From the NCBI GenBank assembly GCA_002104905.1, contig MCFE01000178.1, positions 1-64,000 on the forward strand: a DNA stretch of 64,000 bases, given 5' to 3'. Position numbers and translations under genes: made by a program. Positions 10,955 through 20,467 of this stretch are shown piece after piece; position 1 is the first letter of the stretch, and the number at the start of each line of letters is the position of its first letter. The notes beneath the pieces were generated by a model. The model was not told the DNA's origin. It saw only the letters and a program-made list of their open reading frames with translations, and searched no databases. The DNA is from Basidiobolus meristosporus CBS 931.73. Taxonomy: Eukaryota > Basidiobolomycota > Basidiobolomycetes > Basidiobolales > Basidiobolaceae.

Positions 10955-11385
10955 GGATAAAATTAGTTGCTTGTTGCACCCAACCCAATTTTGCATTACA
11001 TAACTATTAGCCTATGCATGGGGGCTGCTTGGCTTCTTAGTGCCAAAGGCATAGGTGTCTCCATGTGCACATCTGTCCTCAGTATATTCCAACTCTTCCT
11101 GACTGCCCCCCATGTGCCAACTTGCCACTCCATGACAGACTTAAATGTAATATTGTTGCTGAGATTGGGATATGGTGGTACCTGCCACTTGACTTGTATT
11201 TTTATCTCACAACAAGTTTTCTCCATAGGAAACTCCTAAAAGACAAAGCAAGACCCAATATTCACCACATACCAAGCAAAATGGAGTATATAATTGATAC
11301 TGTAGTGGCAGAGAAATAAACCTTCAGCTTTATGTATGGAGTATAACTACTCAATCCCATCAAACACTCTTTGCACAAAAGCTGT
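10955..11385 (-). pseudogene. Tnp2 C-terminal fragment (minus strand)
   Basis: Reverse complement of the region seen at 180-560. It includes the counterpart of PYPNLSNNITFKSVM (near 11130-11180) and the block around FxxGEF-E. It lies head to head with a plus-strand Tnp2 3' end at 11386, so this is a rearranged junction between two copies. Confidence 0.6.
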
Positions 11386-11545
11386 AACCTATGAGAAATT
11401 ATTGTGATGTTCACATAAAAAGGCCATTGCAAATTCTTACCCATGTAACTATGACGTATTGATTCCATCAGAACACCATGCAAGGACTGTAAAACAATAA
11501 TTGAATCCAAAATATCATAAAAAATTGTGTCAAAATTTTTCAGCA
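11386..11545 (+). pseudogene. Tnp2 3'-end fragment
   Basis: These 160 bases match the extreme 3' part of Tnp2 seen at 31505-31670 and 43320-43470 ('ttgtgatgttcacataaaaaggc', then 'atcataaaaaattgtgtcaaaattttt' and 'cacaacaatacaaag', shown here in part). The piece ends where gene U (minus) begins. Confidence 0.5.
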
Positions 11546-11559
11546 CAACAATACAAAGA

Positions 11560-11730
11560 GTCTGCATTTTTCCTTCAGTGAGCACGCTTTCCCCTACACC
11601 TTTTTTGGTTGTAGCCCTGCTTGTTGCACTGAATGTCAAAGCAAGTTGTTGTCCAACTATTCTTCTGCTGCTGTCAGTGGTGGGGTGTGGTTTGGAACCA
11701 GATGGCTTTGCTTTATCTTTTTGGTGGCAT
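11560..11730 (-). pseudogene. Gene U, N-terminal fragment, copy 2
   Basis: From the ATG at 11730 the reading is MPPKR, then after a frame change GQQLALTFSATSRATTKKGVG and SVLTEGKMQ. This is the U N-terminus, without the stop after SRAT seen in copy 1. Only the first 60 or so codons are present. It is divergent from the Tnp2 copy beginning at 11953. Confidence 0.55.
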
Positions 11731-11952
11731 ATATATGGAATTGAGTAAAACTAAAGGGGAGATGGCATTACATATGCATGGGTATGTGGCGCCAAAACTT
11801 TGTTTATAATGTGTACTATGGCAGGTCATCATTGAATTTGACATTCATGCAGGTGCAATGTCTCATGTACAAGACTGGCTTATATTTGCATGAGTATTGC
11901 CAAAAAAGTGATGTAATAGAGTTAAGTTGTTGAGTGTCTTACTGTTTGCCCC
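11731..11952. promoter_or_regulatory. Conserved divergent intergenic region U/Tnp2, copy 2
   Basis: 222 bp between the two start codons, alignable along its whole length with 1556-1774. Kept blocks include 'ggcaggtcatcattgaat' and 'gcaggtgcaatgtctca'. The inferred role is a shared promoter. Confidence 0.55.
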
Positions 11953-12998
11953 ATGAACAAGACTACTTTCACTCAACACCCTAAGAGAAGAGAAAAAAGA
12001 CCATGTAGCCATTGTAGTAAGCCTCACAGCAATGAATCATACCAGCAGCATTCAAAGCATCACAAGGATCATGGCAAGTGTTTTGCTACACAAGTTATAC
12101 TTGACCACTCACTAGTTGTTACTGTACAAACAATGTCTTGCCAGCCACCTGATACTTCTGTTGCAGCATCTGGATGTACTTGTCAGCTTGTGCAAACTGA
12201 GTCAGGAGAGTTTGTGACACCTTTAAGCTCACCCCAGCCTTCTGCATATTGCATGCAGAGTGATAGCTCTGAAGAAGCAGGCTCACTGGTGGATTGTGAG
12301 CCTATCTTCCCTAACAAGAGTACCTGGCATGAGTGCAGCAAAATCCCATTATGCAAGAGACCACATCATTTGAAAAAAATGTCAAGGATACTTTATGGAA
12401 TCAAGTGAGCCCAGTAATCCATCTACTGATGATTGATGTGATCTTGTGGCTAGAGAAGTGACATGCTTTCACTAATATCAGTAATGGGGGCTCTGAGGAT
12501 TTACTCCTACTTATTGCCAAATTCATTCTAATACGCAACTTGTTCATGGTATTAATTGAAAATTGTAATGCAGCTGGCAACCTATAGCCCAGAGACTGTC
12601 CTGCTTCATGCATGTGTCAAAAATTGTATAGCGTTCACATCGCAATATTCCTCCATTGTAAGGTGTCCAACTTGTCAGGAATCCACAACCATTGGGGGAA
12701 AACATTTGAAGTAGCTAAGAAGCAAGGGCTACTTTGAAGGTATGTATTACCCTGCCTTTGCCTTGGATCTTGATGCATTCTCAAGAAACAAGTACTCTAC
12801 CAGCAAATCCTGCTGGCCACTGATTATCATCAGCCTGGATCTGTTGCCTATCTTTTAGTATCAGAGCCAAAATCTGATGGTAGTCTCACTGGTGTCTGTG
12901 CCTAAATCACTGTCCAACCTGCATAGCTACCTGTTTCTATTGCTGGATGAATTTATGTACTTTCCAGTGCAATAACTGTAAATGGCCGTCATGGGAAA
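11953..12998 (+). pseudogene. Tnp2 transposase copy 3, N-terminal and core part
   Basis: This is the best-kept Tnp2 N-terminus: an open frame of 151 codons from 11953. It begins MNKTTFTQ and shows CSHCSKPHSNESYQQHSKHHKDH (Cys2-His-rich, residues about 18-40, quoted in part), which looks like a zinc-binding DNA-contact motif, then a Ser/Thr/acidic linker. After frame breaks the core begins near 12735 (YYPAFALDLDAFSRNKYS, CWPLIIISLDLLPIF, stop, YQSQNLMVVSLVS). The gene is cut at 12998 by the Ty3 element Z and does not continue on the other side. Confidence 0.75.
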
Positions 12999-14240
12999 TG
13001 TTGTGTTGTATGATGATTAGTTTGGGGCTTGTTCTACAATGTAGAGGCTAATCAGCAATATACAGCAACTTGCAGTATGCTAATACTGAAATAGTTTATT
13101 GGGAGTTTGATATACCATTAGAAGAAATAACTTTCACTAATTTCCTCAATCTTGGGCTCAAAGTATACTCTAGGCAGTGTTTATCACTTCTACAGCAGTG
13201 TTCTGACCTTCTGTCAACTAATGGGCTTATTTACTTTTATAGTAACTTTTCCTTATTTGGAAGTCACTTTCCTTTCTGAGAAAATATTTCCTAATATGGA
13301 AATTCTGAACTCCCCTTTAACCTAAAGGGGTGTGTTGTAAAAGTCTCTAAAGGGGTCTTTAGACCTAAAGGGGTGTCTAAAGGGGTGTCTTTAGAGTAAA
13401 GGGGCTTCTTGTAGTGGTCTCTAAAGTGGACTTTACACTAAAGGGGTGCCTAAAGGGGCTTCTTTAGAGTAAAGGGGTTTCTTAAAGGGGTCTCTAAAGG
13501 GGTTTTTAGACTAAAGGGGTGTCTAAAGGGTGTCTTTAGAGTAAAGGGGTTTCTTAGAGGGGATTTTTCCAACAGAAAAGTGGTAGTTTCTTGTAGAACT
13601 TAGATTGGATTCTTGTGAGCTTTGCAGTCTCTTTACTGATGTAGTACCAATCAAAGTCAGAATACTCAACAGTGCAAGTGATGCAGGGGAAGTCTTATAA
13701 CCTTTAAACTTGTAATTGTAGTGTGGAGATTCTGGAAAGAGAGGCTCTCCCTTTATTTTTCAGCTGGGGAAGTCATATATATGAAAATTTTGAAGGATCA
13801 AAGTTTTTGGGTGATTGCGCAAGCAATACACATGATACAAAGCTAAAATTTTGCAGTGGCGCAGATTGGACATAGGCGCAGCACCTGTGAGAACTTCACG
13901 TGATTTGACAGGCTGGTTCAAAAGTTACACGCAATCAAAGTCACCATAGTAATCCTAGCAATAAGGCATAGTATATATAATAGTTGGACTCTTTTGGTCA
14001 TAACTCCTTAAGTACTGCTTCAAATGAGCTGTAATTTGAAACATGTGTTGGCTACTATGTGTTCTGTATGACATAATATTCTTGGGTGGATTGCTTGTCA
14101 GGGTCTGGAGCATTTGTTCTTCAAAGTTGGAAATTCTTGATCTTTCACTTGTGTGTTACAATAGCAAAAAGCAAAATAAAGAAATGAGTGCAATATTGGT
14201 TTAGAGATATTGTAGTAATGGAATACTTTCCATTACCACA
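12999..14240 (-). repeat. 3' LTR of element Z (1242 bp)
   Basis: It aligns along its full length with 19257-20467. The largest difference is about 31 extra bases within a TAAAGGGG tandem block; the rest are scattered substitutions, many CG against TG or CA. The plus-strand ends are TGTTGTGTTGTATG and CATTACCACA. Confidence 0.9.
13320..13562. repeat. TAAAGGGG minisatellite in LTR-Z
   Basis: I count twelve exact TAAAGGGG words in this stretch, separated by 8-20 bases of related filler such as 'tgtctttagag'. The partner LTR has eleven in 19580-19792. It is the only clear tandem repeat in the window. Confidence 0.85.
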
Positions 14241-14250
14241 AGTCTCCCTT
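14241..14250 (-). other. Polypurine tract of element Z
   Basis: On the minus strand AAGGGAGACT lies immediately before the TGTGG start of the 3' LTR, the position of the plus-strand primer in LTR retroelements. Confidence 0.6.
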
Positions 14251-17200
14251 AACTTTGAGAAATAATGCCCTCATTATTGCTTCTGATATGGAACTTCTTC
14301 AATCTGTTACCAGATTGTGTCAGTGCAAGTGGTGTACCGTCAAGTTCTGCTAGTTTGTAAGATCCATTTTTGTTTGCATGTATGATCATGTAGGGACCTT
14401 GCCATTGCATATCCAGCTTGGATGCCTTGTTTCTTTGGCTTTTTGTGTTGTGAAGTAGTATCAACTTACCTACTTCTAACAATGTTTTTCTTGGGCATTT
14501 TTGAGCGTCAAAGTTCTCCTTGCCAGCTATTCTGGATTTCTTCAGGTTTTCTGTTGCATTCTGTTGCAGAGTGTGTGCTTGTTGAATCTGTTGTACTCTT
14601 GCTAGCAATAGCTCTGATGTTGTCATGGTTGGTTTCCATGGGAGCGTAAGCTAATTCTCAAAAGATATGTCTATTGGCAAAACAGCTTCATGTCCATATA
14701 TTAAAAAAAATGGTGTATACCCTGTACTTCTTTTAACCTTAACTCTATCAGCCCAAATTGCTGCATGAAAGTTATTTGCCCACTTGTTGGGTTCTTCATA
14801 GCTAAGCTTTGCTAATGTGTTTGCAAAAGCAGAATGTCCACGTTCAACTGGTGAATTTGCTTGTGGGTGGTATGGCGTAGTATATATAAGCTTGGTTCCA
14901 TGCTTTGTTGCTAGTGCTTGTGTTTCATAAGATCCACATTCTCCATTGTCTGCAATAAGGGTGCCAACTGAACCATGTCTGAGATATACATCTTCTTTGA
15001 GAAATCTTGCTACTGCTTTTGCATTGGCTTGCTTCAGCATTCTAGCCTCTATCCAACCAGTAAAGTTATCACAACAGTCCACCACATACTTATACCCAGC
15101 TGTTGCCCTTGGTAAATGTATAATATCTACATGTGCAATTTGCCAAGCATAAAATGTGTATATACTGTGAAGTGGTTCATGCATCTTTTGGTTGTCTCTT
15201 CTTTGACATGGAATACATGACTTCACATATTCTTTTGTGTTGGTGTACAGCATTGGCCAAAAATACCGTAAAGAGATTTTTGCATATGTTGATGTAATTC
15301 CCTTATGACCTCCTGATTCAGACTCATGCAATTCTTGAATGATCTTCTCTTGATCATGCTTGTTATGTATATACCGTCAAGGAACTCCATGTTTGCTTTT
15401 TCTGAAAAGTGTGCCGTCATGCAGTACAAACTTCAGAGACTTCTTTTTAAAATTTGTGTGTTGATTTGTGGGAATATCAGCAGGAACTTTGAGTGATGTA
15501 AGAAACTCCTTGATTTGTTGATAATTGCTTTGTATCATATGTCTGAATGAGAATCCAAGACTAGTGTTTTCAAGGAACTCATCAATCTCATCATCATCAG
15601 TTAAGTACGGTGAATTTGGTTGCTTTCTAGATAAGGCATCAGGTCCTTTGTGATTGGCTCCTGGTATGTGTTGCAGCGTAAAGTCAAAGATCTGGATGTA
15701 TGATATCCACTGTGCTAGAATAGGATCAGGCAAAAGCTCCAACTTATTCAACATTCCTAATAATGGCTTGGCATCAACTTCCAGTGTGAAGTGTACTCCT
15801 AATAAGTATGGCTTTAGCTTTTTGAGTACATAGAGTACTCCCAGTGCTTCTTTCTTGATAGACAGTTAGTTAAGCTCATTCCCTTTGAATAGTCCACTAA
15901 GATATTTGCAAGGTTGTTGATGATGATCTTTTGAAACTTGAATCATGATTCCACCAACCCCAATTCCAGAGCTATCAACTGATACAATGATTGGTTGTGA
16001 ATCAATAACACTGTAGTCTATAGCTGCTAAGACAGGTGGCTTTGATAATGACTCAAGCAATGTCAACATAGCATTTGCCTGTTCTTCATGCCATTCAAAT
16101 TTCTGGTTTTTCTGTAATAACTGAGTCAGTGGCTTAGCAATTTGAGCATAGTTCTTGATCCAGATTCTGAATAGACCAGTAAGTCCTAATAATTGTCTGA
16201 CTTGATGAATATTCCTTGGTGGCTTCCAATTCAGTGCCAATGAAAGTTTTGCAGGATCAGGCAATCTCCCTTTTTCAGTAACAAGTTCACCTAGAATGAT
16301 TGCTTTGTCGTAGCCAAACTTGCATTTGGCTCCTGATACAGTCAGACCAGAAGCTTGAAGTTTCTTCATGACCCTCTCAACAGTGCATATGTGATCATAA
16401 ACTTATCTTCTTACTTGAGGTAAGACATGCAATGTATCTTTTTCTCTGGACTTATTCTTAACTGCAATGTCATCAAGAAATAGTCGGCATATTTCAGGGA
16501 AACAGTCATCCAAAACTCAAATCATTGCACGTTGATAATTTTGGACAGAGTTTGTCCATCCTTGAGGAATTCTTGTCATCCTTATGAGTCCTATTGGTGT
16601 ATCCATAGCGGTGAAATCTCTTGAGGTAGGATCCAGAAGTATTTGGTCATATCCTGAATAAAGATCCAATGTTGTAATCAGAGGATATCCAGTATAATGA
16701 CTCAATATACTCATGTCTGTATGGGTGGTTGCATAGCATCTTTGATGGTGACCTTATTCAAATGCTGTACGTCTTGAATAAACCGTAGACTTCCATTTTT
16801 CTTCAACTGGTGTAAACCAGGGATTGCGATAAGGTCCATAGCTATATTCAATGACTCCACTTTGAAATCTTGATTGTAGCATTTCAATTACTTTGTTCAG
16901 TAATCTTGAGGGAATAGGATATGATCTCAGTGTCCATGGTGTATGTTCAACGGTATGGATCTTAACTGGTGGAAATAGCTCTGTGGATAAACATCCTCTT
17001 TGTGCATCATTAAATGCAAAGACATTGTCATAGCATTGTAGCATAGTCAAAAAGAGACTTCTCTCCTCAGTGGAAAGAGTAGTCCCAATAGCCAACTCCT
17101 TGAGCTTCTCTTCTGTGAGTCTGATTTTGTCATATTTGTGCAAAGGCTCCATTTGAGGATTGTCGTGGGCAGATGGTGAGATTCCAGTAGATACTGGCTT

Positions 17201-17278
17201 TGCTTTCAATGCAACTGGCTTATACTTAGTATTTGTCTTACTTGTTGTCGATGGAATGAAGTGTTGATCATAAAACAA
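14249..17278 (-). pseudogene. Pol of element Z: RT, RNase H and integrase (broken)
   Basis: Broken into six main frames. RT: RSYPIPSRLLNKVIEML and GVIEYSYGPYRNPWF (about 16840-16950), TTLDLYSGYDQI (near 16670) and FLDDIA in place of YxDD (near 16465). RNase H: VSVDSSGIGVGG (near 15965), EVDAKPL and a final PDALSRK (near 15620). Integrase: zinc-finger His and CIPCQ (near 15200), HVDIIHLPRA (first Asp), LIADNG (second Asp, near 14955) and HPQANSPVERGHS (Glu, near 14850), so the DDE triad is present. The C-terminal domain is open from 14626 to 14249. The integrase signature resembles fungal Ty3 elements. Stops separate the frames near 15866, 15377 and 14651. Confidence 0.85.
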
Positions 17279-17371
17279 AATATCCTTATGAACCTGTATG
17301 TTTTTTACTGGAATGGTGTCTGCATTTCTTGGATTATTCTCTTCTGCTGCACAAAAGGTTGCCCTTCTTTT

Positions 17372-19189
17372 TCAATCGTCAGATGTGATTGTCAGCCATA
17401 AGCTTCCATCAGGTCTATTATCAGCTTGTAGAAGAGACTTTCTCTCATATGGTCGTCCCAACAATACCTCAAAAGTGGGTCCATTGGCAACAATGAAAAA
17501 GGGAGAAGTAACCCTGATTCCTCCAATTTCAATTGGTACAGAGTGACAAAGTCCAAGCATCTTCTCTGTTGCACCTGTAGCAGTTCTCATATTCCAGTCA
17601 ACTTCTGTCAATGGCAATTTGATTTTTTCAAAAGTCATAGTGGTGATAGCATTGATTTCTGATCCAGAATCAAAAACACATTCCACTTCAACATTGTTGA
17701 TTGTAGCAGCATAGCTTCCTGTTGTTATAGAGTAAAAGGCTTTTTCTACTTCAAATTGTAGTTGTTCACTTGATAACGTTGTTGATGACTGTTCTTGATA
17801 ATTCTTCAGGATATCTTTGTTCATAGGCTTAACCATTTCTGGTAGTAGTTGACTGAGATTGTTGATGGCGGTGAACATTTCTTGATTTGTAAGTTGTGGA
17901 AATGGAGATTTCCAGAATTTGTCAATAACTTTCTGTGTAATTGCAGTAGTGTCATACTTAGATTGAGGTTGCAAGTGTTCTTTTTGGATTTTTGATGTTT
18001 CTGGCTGTACTGGTATTTCAACAATTGGCTGATTTCTTTTGTCGTTACACACTTTTTTAGGATTGTTCTCTGTAGAAACATACTTTCTCTTATCAATAAG
18101 GCAATTAAACTCTTCAACTTCCTCTTTTTCCATTAGATATTCTTGGACCTGCCCTGATGGATCTGATATTGTGAGTACGTAACGTTCATTGCTTGGAATT
18201 TCTGCAGTCTTTTGGATTTGTATGAAATTTGATGTCTTGGTGCTTTTACTTGATTCTTCTTGAGCAAGTACATAGGACCTCATTCCACCATAACCTCTGT
18301 TGATAGGCAAGGGGTTTCCAGCAATATCACAGATCTTCCCATAACAATCAATCATAACCTTATGACTGTCAATATCAATATTAAATATTTGACAACCATA
18401 ACGGCTATGCTCAGCAGATTCACAGTACACACAATATTTGGTTTGCTGTGGATAATTACTGGTTGTTTTGGGATTTTCTGGTCTTGCCTTGTTGAGGCTT
18501 GATGATGGTACACTTTGAGAGTCCAACTTAGGCGTCAGCTTTCCTAATGCATCAATTAATTCATTAACCTGATCACTTTGTGTGTTATTTGTACGATGAA
18601 GAATTTGTTTAGCTGGAGTGGAAATCTTCATTTGAATATTAATGGAATCCATGACTTGTCTCCCTGATTGATAGTTTAACACCATTTGTTTAACATTGTT
18701 GTAGGAGCTTGTAGCCTGAACTTGGTGGCTAATGGCATTACGTATTTCAGGAGGCATATTCATCAGAAAATAGTTTCTTTGATAAAATCTTGGAATTCCA
18801 ATAGCTGCTTCAACATGCCTTGCTTTTGACTCAAACTTTTGAATGTACTTCTGCAAGGGTTGGGTCTTGTTGTAAGGCATTTCTAGCTCATTTAGTGTAA
18901 CAAACTGTGCTTCTTTTTGGTATTCAGCTAAAATAGCTTGTTGAGCAGTGTCCCAGTTATAGTTAGCGCCAACAGATATCTTAAATGGGTCCAAACTTTG
19001 TAAGAATCTTGATACTTCAACTTCACAGAGAAAGGGAAACAATTGGATTTTGTTCTTGTGTGATAGCTCAAATGCTGCAGCTATATTGTTAAACTCTTCT
19101 AGAAACTCAGTAACATTCTCTCCTGAGAATTTTACTGGAATGGCACCTTTAAAAGTGGCTATTAACTCTGGGAGTGGTGTATCAGTCAT
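17372..19189 (-). CDS. Gag-protease of element Z, 605 codons, open
   Basis: Gag forms the retroelement particle and the fused aspartic protease processes it. The frame is uninterrupted from the ATG at 19189. Residues 1-210 are a Gag-like helical region (FSGENVTEFLEEFNNI; YQRNYFLMNMPPEIRNA). A zinc knuckle CVYCESAEHSRYGC (C-x2-C-x4-H-x4-C) lies near residue 255. A long polar linker follows, then a retropepsin with active site VFDSGSEINAIT near residue 505 and a flap/terminal block VLLGRPYERKSLLQ near 575. Pol follows in a different frame about 90 bases on. It is the longest open frame in the window, in contrast to the broken Pol. Expression today is unknown. Confidence 0.85.
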   Translation of the reverse strand: MTDTPLPELIATFKGAIPVKFSGENVTEFLEEFNNIAAAFELSHKNKIQLFPFLCEVEVSRFLQSLDPFKISVGANYNWDTAQQAILAEYQKEAQFVTLNELEMPYNKTQPLQKYIQKFESKARHVEAAIGIPRFYQRNYFLMNMPPEIRNAISHQVQATSSYNNVKQMVLNYQSGRQVMDSINIQMKISTPAKQILHRTNNTQSDQVNELIDALGKLTPKLDSQSVPSSSLNKARPENPKTTSNYPQQTKYCVYCESAEHSRYGCQIFNIDIDSHKVMIDCYGKICDIAGNPLPINRGYGGMRSYVLAQEESSKSTKTSNFIQIQKTAEIPSNERYVLTISDPSGQVQEYLMEKEEVEEFNCLIDKRKYVSTENNPKKVCNDKRNQPIVEIPVQPETSKIQKEHLQPQSKYDTTAITQKVIDKFWKSPFPQLTNQEMFTAINNLSQLLPEMVKPMNKDILKNYQEQSSTTLSSEQLQFEVEKAFYSITTGSYAATINNVEVECVFDSGSEINAITTMTFEKIKLPLTEVDWNMRTATGATEKMLGLCHSVPIEIGGIRVTSPFFIVANGPTFEVLLGRPYERKSLLQADNRPDGSLWLTITSDD

Positions 19190-19235
19190 TCTTGTAACGT
19201 TTCTTGATGCTTGTATAGTGAAAGGTTCAAACTAC

Positions 19236-19256
19236 CCAGGTCCTCCACCAAATACT
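19236..19256 (-). other. Candidate primer-binding site of element Z
   Basis: Just inside the 5' LTR the minus strand reads TTTGGTGGAGGACCTGGG after five bases. TGG near the LTR edge fits pairing with a tRNA CCA end. I cannot name the tRNA. Confidence 0.35.
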
Positions 19257-20467
19257 TGTTATGTTGTATTATGATTAGTTTGGGGCTTGTTCTACAATGT
19301 AGAGGCTAATCAACAATATACAACAACTTCCAGTATGTTAATACTGAAATAGTTTATTGGGAGTTTGATATACCGATAGAAGATATAACTTTCACTAATT
19401 TCCTCAATCTTGGGCTCAAAATATACTGTAGGCAGTGTTTATCACTTCTACAGCAGTGTTCTGACCTTCTGTCGACTAATGGGCTTATTTACTTTTATAG
19501 TAACTTTTCCTTATTTGGAAGTCACTTTCCTTTCTGAGAAAATATTTCCTAATATGGAAATTCTGAACTCCCCTTTAACCTAAAGGGGTGTGTTGTAGAA
19601 GTCTCTAAAGGGGTCTTTAGACCTAAAGGGGTGTCTAAAGGGGTGTCTTTAGAGTAAAGGGGCTTCTTGTAGTGGTCTCTAAAGTGGACTTTACACTAAA
19701 GGGGTGCCTAAAGGGGCTTCTTTAGAGTAAAGGGGTTTCTTAAAGGGGTCTCTAAAGGGGTCTTTAGACTAAAGGGGTGTCTTAGAGGGGACTTTTCCAA
19801 CAGAAAAGTGGTAGTTTCTTGTAGAACTTAGATTGGATTCTTGTGAGCTTTGCAGTCTCTTTACTGATGTAGTACTGATCAAAGTCAGAATACTCAACAG
19901 TGCAAGTGATGCAGGGGAAGTCTTATAACCTTTAAACTTGTAATCGTAGTGTGGAGATTCTGGAAAGAGAGGCTCTCTCTTTATTTTTCAGCTGGGGAAG
20001 TCATATACATGAAAATTTTGAAGGATCAAAGTTTTTGGGCGATTGCGCAAGCAATACACGTGTTACGAAGCTAAAATTTTGCAGTGGCACAGATCGGACA
20101 TAGGCGCAGCACCTGTGAAAATTTCACGTGATTTGATTGGCTGGTTCGAAAGTTACACGCGATCAAAGTCACCATAGTAATCCTAGCAATAAGGCATAGT
20201 ATATATAATAGTTGACTCTTTTGGTCATAACTCCTTAAGTACTGCTTCAAATGAGCTGTAATTTGAAACATGTGTTGGCTACTATGTGTTCTGTATGACA
20301 TAATATTCTTGGGTGGATTGCTTGTCAGGGTCTGGAGCATTTGCTCTTCAAAGTTGGAAATTCTTGATCTTTCTCTTGTGAGTTACAATAGCAAAAAGCA
20401 AAATAAAGAAATGAGTGCAATATTGGTTTAGAGATATTGTAGTAATGGAATACTTTCCATTACCACA
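19257..20467 (-). repeat. 5' LTR of element Z (1211 bp)
   Basis: The partner of 12999-14240. It retains more CpG than the other LTR in some places (for example 'ttcgaaagttacacgcgatc' near 20145 against 'ttcaaaagttacacgcaatc' near 13917), consistent with deamination in the latter. It directly adjoins minus-strand Tnp2 at 20468. Confidence 0.9.

Larger units (their letters stand above)
12999..20467 (-). mobile_element. Ty3/gypsy LTR retrotransposon Z, full length
   Basis: A 7469-bp element on the minus strand with two long LTRs (12999-14240 and 19257-20467), Gag-protease, reverse transcriptase, RNase H and integrase in Ty3 order. The ends read TGTGGTAATGG and ACAACATAACA on the minus strand. 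A purine tract (AAGGGAGACT, 14241-14250) abuts the 3' LTR. The flanks (GGAAA on the left, ATTCT on the right) do not match, and the two flanking Tnp2 copies point in opposite directions, so no target duplication is visible. Pol carries several stops and frameshifts; Gag-protease is open. Confidence 0.9.

Noticed and set aside
13320-13562. TAAAGGGG repeats as a CRISPR array or interstitial telomere
   Set aside because: The spacers are short and related to each other, there are no cas genes, and the block lies at the same place in both LTRs of a retroelement. The unit is not a plain TTAGGG-type telomere repeat.
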